From assembly GCA_015231865.1 (NCBI GenBank), contig JADGAU010000005.1, positions 1-54,952 on the forward strand: a DNA stretch of 54,952 nucleotides, given 5' to 3'. Position 1 is the first letter of the stretch, and each line of letters starts with the position of its first letter. The notes beneath the pieces were generated by a model that was not told the origin of the DNA, made no database searches, and saw nothing but the letters and a program-made list of their open reading frames with translations. Both the position numbers and the translations under genes were made by a program. This document shows positions 53,576 through 54,952 of this stretch, piece by piece. The stretch comes from Gammaproteobacteria bacterium (lineage in GTDB: Bacteria; Pseudomonadota; Gammaproteobacteria; GRL18).

Positions 53576-54903
53576 GTTGTACTTTTTTGACGGTTATTTA
53601 AGTTACTTGACTTAGCAATTCTAAAATACTGTATCAATGGTATTTGAGCGGGACACACATAAGTGCAACAACCGCATTCAAAACAATCATTCAAATGATA
53701 GTATTTCTGCATTTGTTCATAGTCACCACTACGAGCCAATAAACCCAATATTGATGGATTAAGCATCATGGGACAGGCATCAAGACAATAGCCACAGCGT
53801 ATACATGGCTGGATGGGATGTTGTTGCGATTGCTTTTGCATGACCAGCATTCCAGACATAGCCTTAGTCACTGGCACATCCAGTGAAGCGATAGACATTC
53901 CCATCATTGGGCCACCCAGGATAACTTCATAAGCCTTATCTTCTAGACCGACATATTTCAGTAAAAAATCTATTGGCGTTCCTATCGGTACCAGATAATT
54001 ACCCGGCCTTTGTACCGCATTACCACTCACCGTAACTACTCGTTCAATTACACCACGTCCTAAAGGTAATAATTCCCCAAGCTGTGTTAATGTGCCGACA
54101 TTAAAAACACTAACACCAACAGATGATGGAAAATTACCGGGTGGCACATCACGGCCTAGCAGAGCATGAATTAACATTTTCTCTGCACCCTGAGGGTATT
54201 TTGTTTTAACGGCTTTCACCTCAATCTGATCATCACTTTTAATATGCTTTTGAATCACCTCAACTGCATCAAGTTTATTGTCTTCAATGCCAATAATAGC
54301 TTTGTCAATTTGCAGGGCTTTTTTAAGTAGGCGAATGCCTTTAAGTAAATTATCGGGCTGCTCTAGCATCAGGCGATGATCGCAGGTTAAATACGGTTCA
54401 CACTCACAGCCATTGGCCACTAAGGTATCTACCTGATGTTCTGGTGGCGGCTTTAATTTCACATGGGTGGGAAATGCTGCACCACCAAGACCAACCATGC
54501 CTGAATCCTGGACATATTGAATCAGCTGTTCACTATTCGTGTCTTGCATATCATGTTTAAAGTCATAGCCCTGCTCCTGTGTATCAGCGGCAAAAACTTC
54601 CATAATAATGGTTTCAACTTTAGGTCCACGAGCACTGGGCATTAACTGGATAGACTTAATTCGGCCACTGGCAGGTGCATGTTGAGGTACAGAAAAAAAA
54701 CCATCTGCTTTTGCAATGGGTTGCCCACGCACCACTTCATCACCTGCTTTAACCAGACTAATAGAAGGCTTACCTGCATGTTGAGATAATGGAATTAGCA
54801 ATTGCGGTGCAAACGGCAGACGCTGAATGGGCAAATCACAAGTCAGTGCCTTAAAGTCAGGGGGGTGGATACCATGAAGAAATGTATTTTCTGAACTAAG
54901 CAT
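53572..54903 (-). CDS. rnfC: Rnf complex NADH/ferredoxin-handling subunit C
   Basis: RnfC (443 aa) is the peripheral subunit related to NuoF. It shows GIHPPDFKALT, SQHAGKPSISLVKAGDEVVRGQPIAKADG, GMVGLGGAAFPTHVKLKPP, the nucleotide/flavin region KTKYPQGAEKMLIHALLGRDVP, and two ferredoxin-type cysteine sets, CIRCGYCLDACP and CFECGCCTYVCPAQIP. The C-terminal Ala-rich extension of E. coli RsxC is absent, so it is the short form. ATG 54903 has no obvious ribosome binding site. The cluster order is C-D-G-E-A; rnfB would have to lie beyond the right edge or elsewhere. Confidence 0.96.
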   Translation of the reverse strand: MLSSENTFLHGIHPPDFKALTCDLPIQRLPFAPQLLIPLSQHAGKPSISLVKAGDEVVRGQPIAKADGFFSVPQHAPASGRIKSIQLMPSARGPKVETIIMEVFAADTQEQGYDFKHDMQDTNSEQLIQYVQDSGMVGLGGAAFPTHVKLKPPPEHQVDTLVANGCECEPYLTCDHRLMLEQPDNLLKGIRLLKKALQIDKAIIGIEDNKLDAVEVIQKHIKSDDQIEVKAVKTKYPQGAEKMLIHALLGRDVPPGNFPSSVGVSVFNVGTLTQLGELLPLGRGVIERVVTVSGNAVQRPGNYLVPIGTPIDFLLKYVGLEDKAYEVILGGPMMGMSIASLDVPVTKAMSGMLVMQKQSQQHPIQPCIRCGYCLDACPMMLNPSILGLLARSGDYEQMQKYYHLNDCFECGCCTYVCPAQIPLIQYFRIAKSSNLNNRQKSTT

Positions 54904-54952
54904 TATTATTTATATTATTTGTTTAGTACTAAAAAATGAAATTTGCACTAAC

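Overview
This AT-rich 55 kb window reads as chromosome from a sulfur-oxidising gammaproteobacterium. The evidence is a sox thiosulfate-oxidation cluster (soxXAKYZ then soxB, without soxCD in view), an E. coli-type pyruvate dehydrogenase operon, an Rnf complex, a PTS-Ntr-like EIIA/HPr pair next to mgtE, and a tkt-gap-pgk-pyk-fba sugar-phosphate operon. Genus cannot be fixed from the sequence alone. I see no prophage, transposase, CRISPR array, tRNA or rRNA.

Layout. 1-2.2 kb: the end of an HDOD/GAF protein, RNase P RNA (rnpB), a previously unlisted 33-residue membrane peptide with a Fur-box-like promoter on the minus strand, a C_GCAxxG_C_C gene interrupted by an in-frame amber codon, and an unknown gene. 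2.3-4.9 kb: a hybrid sensor kinase and an unknown 73-aa gene. 5.3-10.4 kb: EIIA(Man)-HPr-CNNM-CNNM-MgtE, a magnesium/PTS operon. 10.5-13.5 kb: a phosphate-binding-like protein and porin, divergent from a GGDEF cyclase. 13.6-15.7 kb: DUF1015 protein and TrmO. 15.9-25 kb (minus): purK, purE, fba, pyk, pgk, gap, tkt. 25.3-26.8 kb: a redoxin and an unknown coiled-coil protein. 26.9-34.9 kb (minus): soxB, soxZ, soxY, soxK, soxA, soxX, then a FixJ-type regulator and a kinase with a PhnD-like periplasmic sensor, resembling TtrSR/ThsSR sulfur-compound sensors. 34.9-39 kb: a very large SBP-PAS-hybrid kinase and a lipoprotein. 39.1-44.9 kb: lpdA, aceF, aceE. 45.2-47 kb: a plant-type ferredoxin-NADP reductase and a possible MatP-like DNA-binding protein with a Cys/His tail. 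47.3-50.2 kb: a FIST-domain (NosP-like) protein overlapping a cytoplasmic kinase. 50.5-54.9 kb: rnfC-D-G-E-A.

Functionally the genes join thiosulfate oxidation, carbon flow (Calvin-cycle or gluconeogenic enzymes, pyruvate to acetyl-CoA), and low-potential electron transfer (Rnf, ferredoxin-NADP reductase), under an unusually dense set of five sensor kinases. The most interesting candidate system is the PhnD-sensor two-component pair directly upstream of sox, together with a promoter that has a strong -10, a weak -35 and an inverted repeat abutting the -35. Second is the NosP/NahK-like pair. The intergenic regions are rich in imperfect palindromic elements, period-7 and period-15 tandem repeats and a few unlisted short reading frames.
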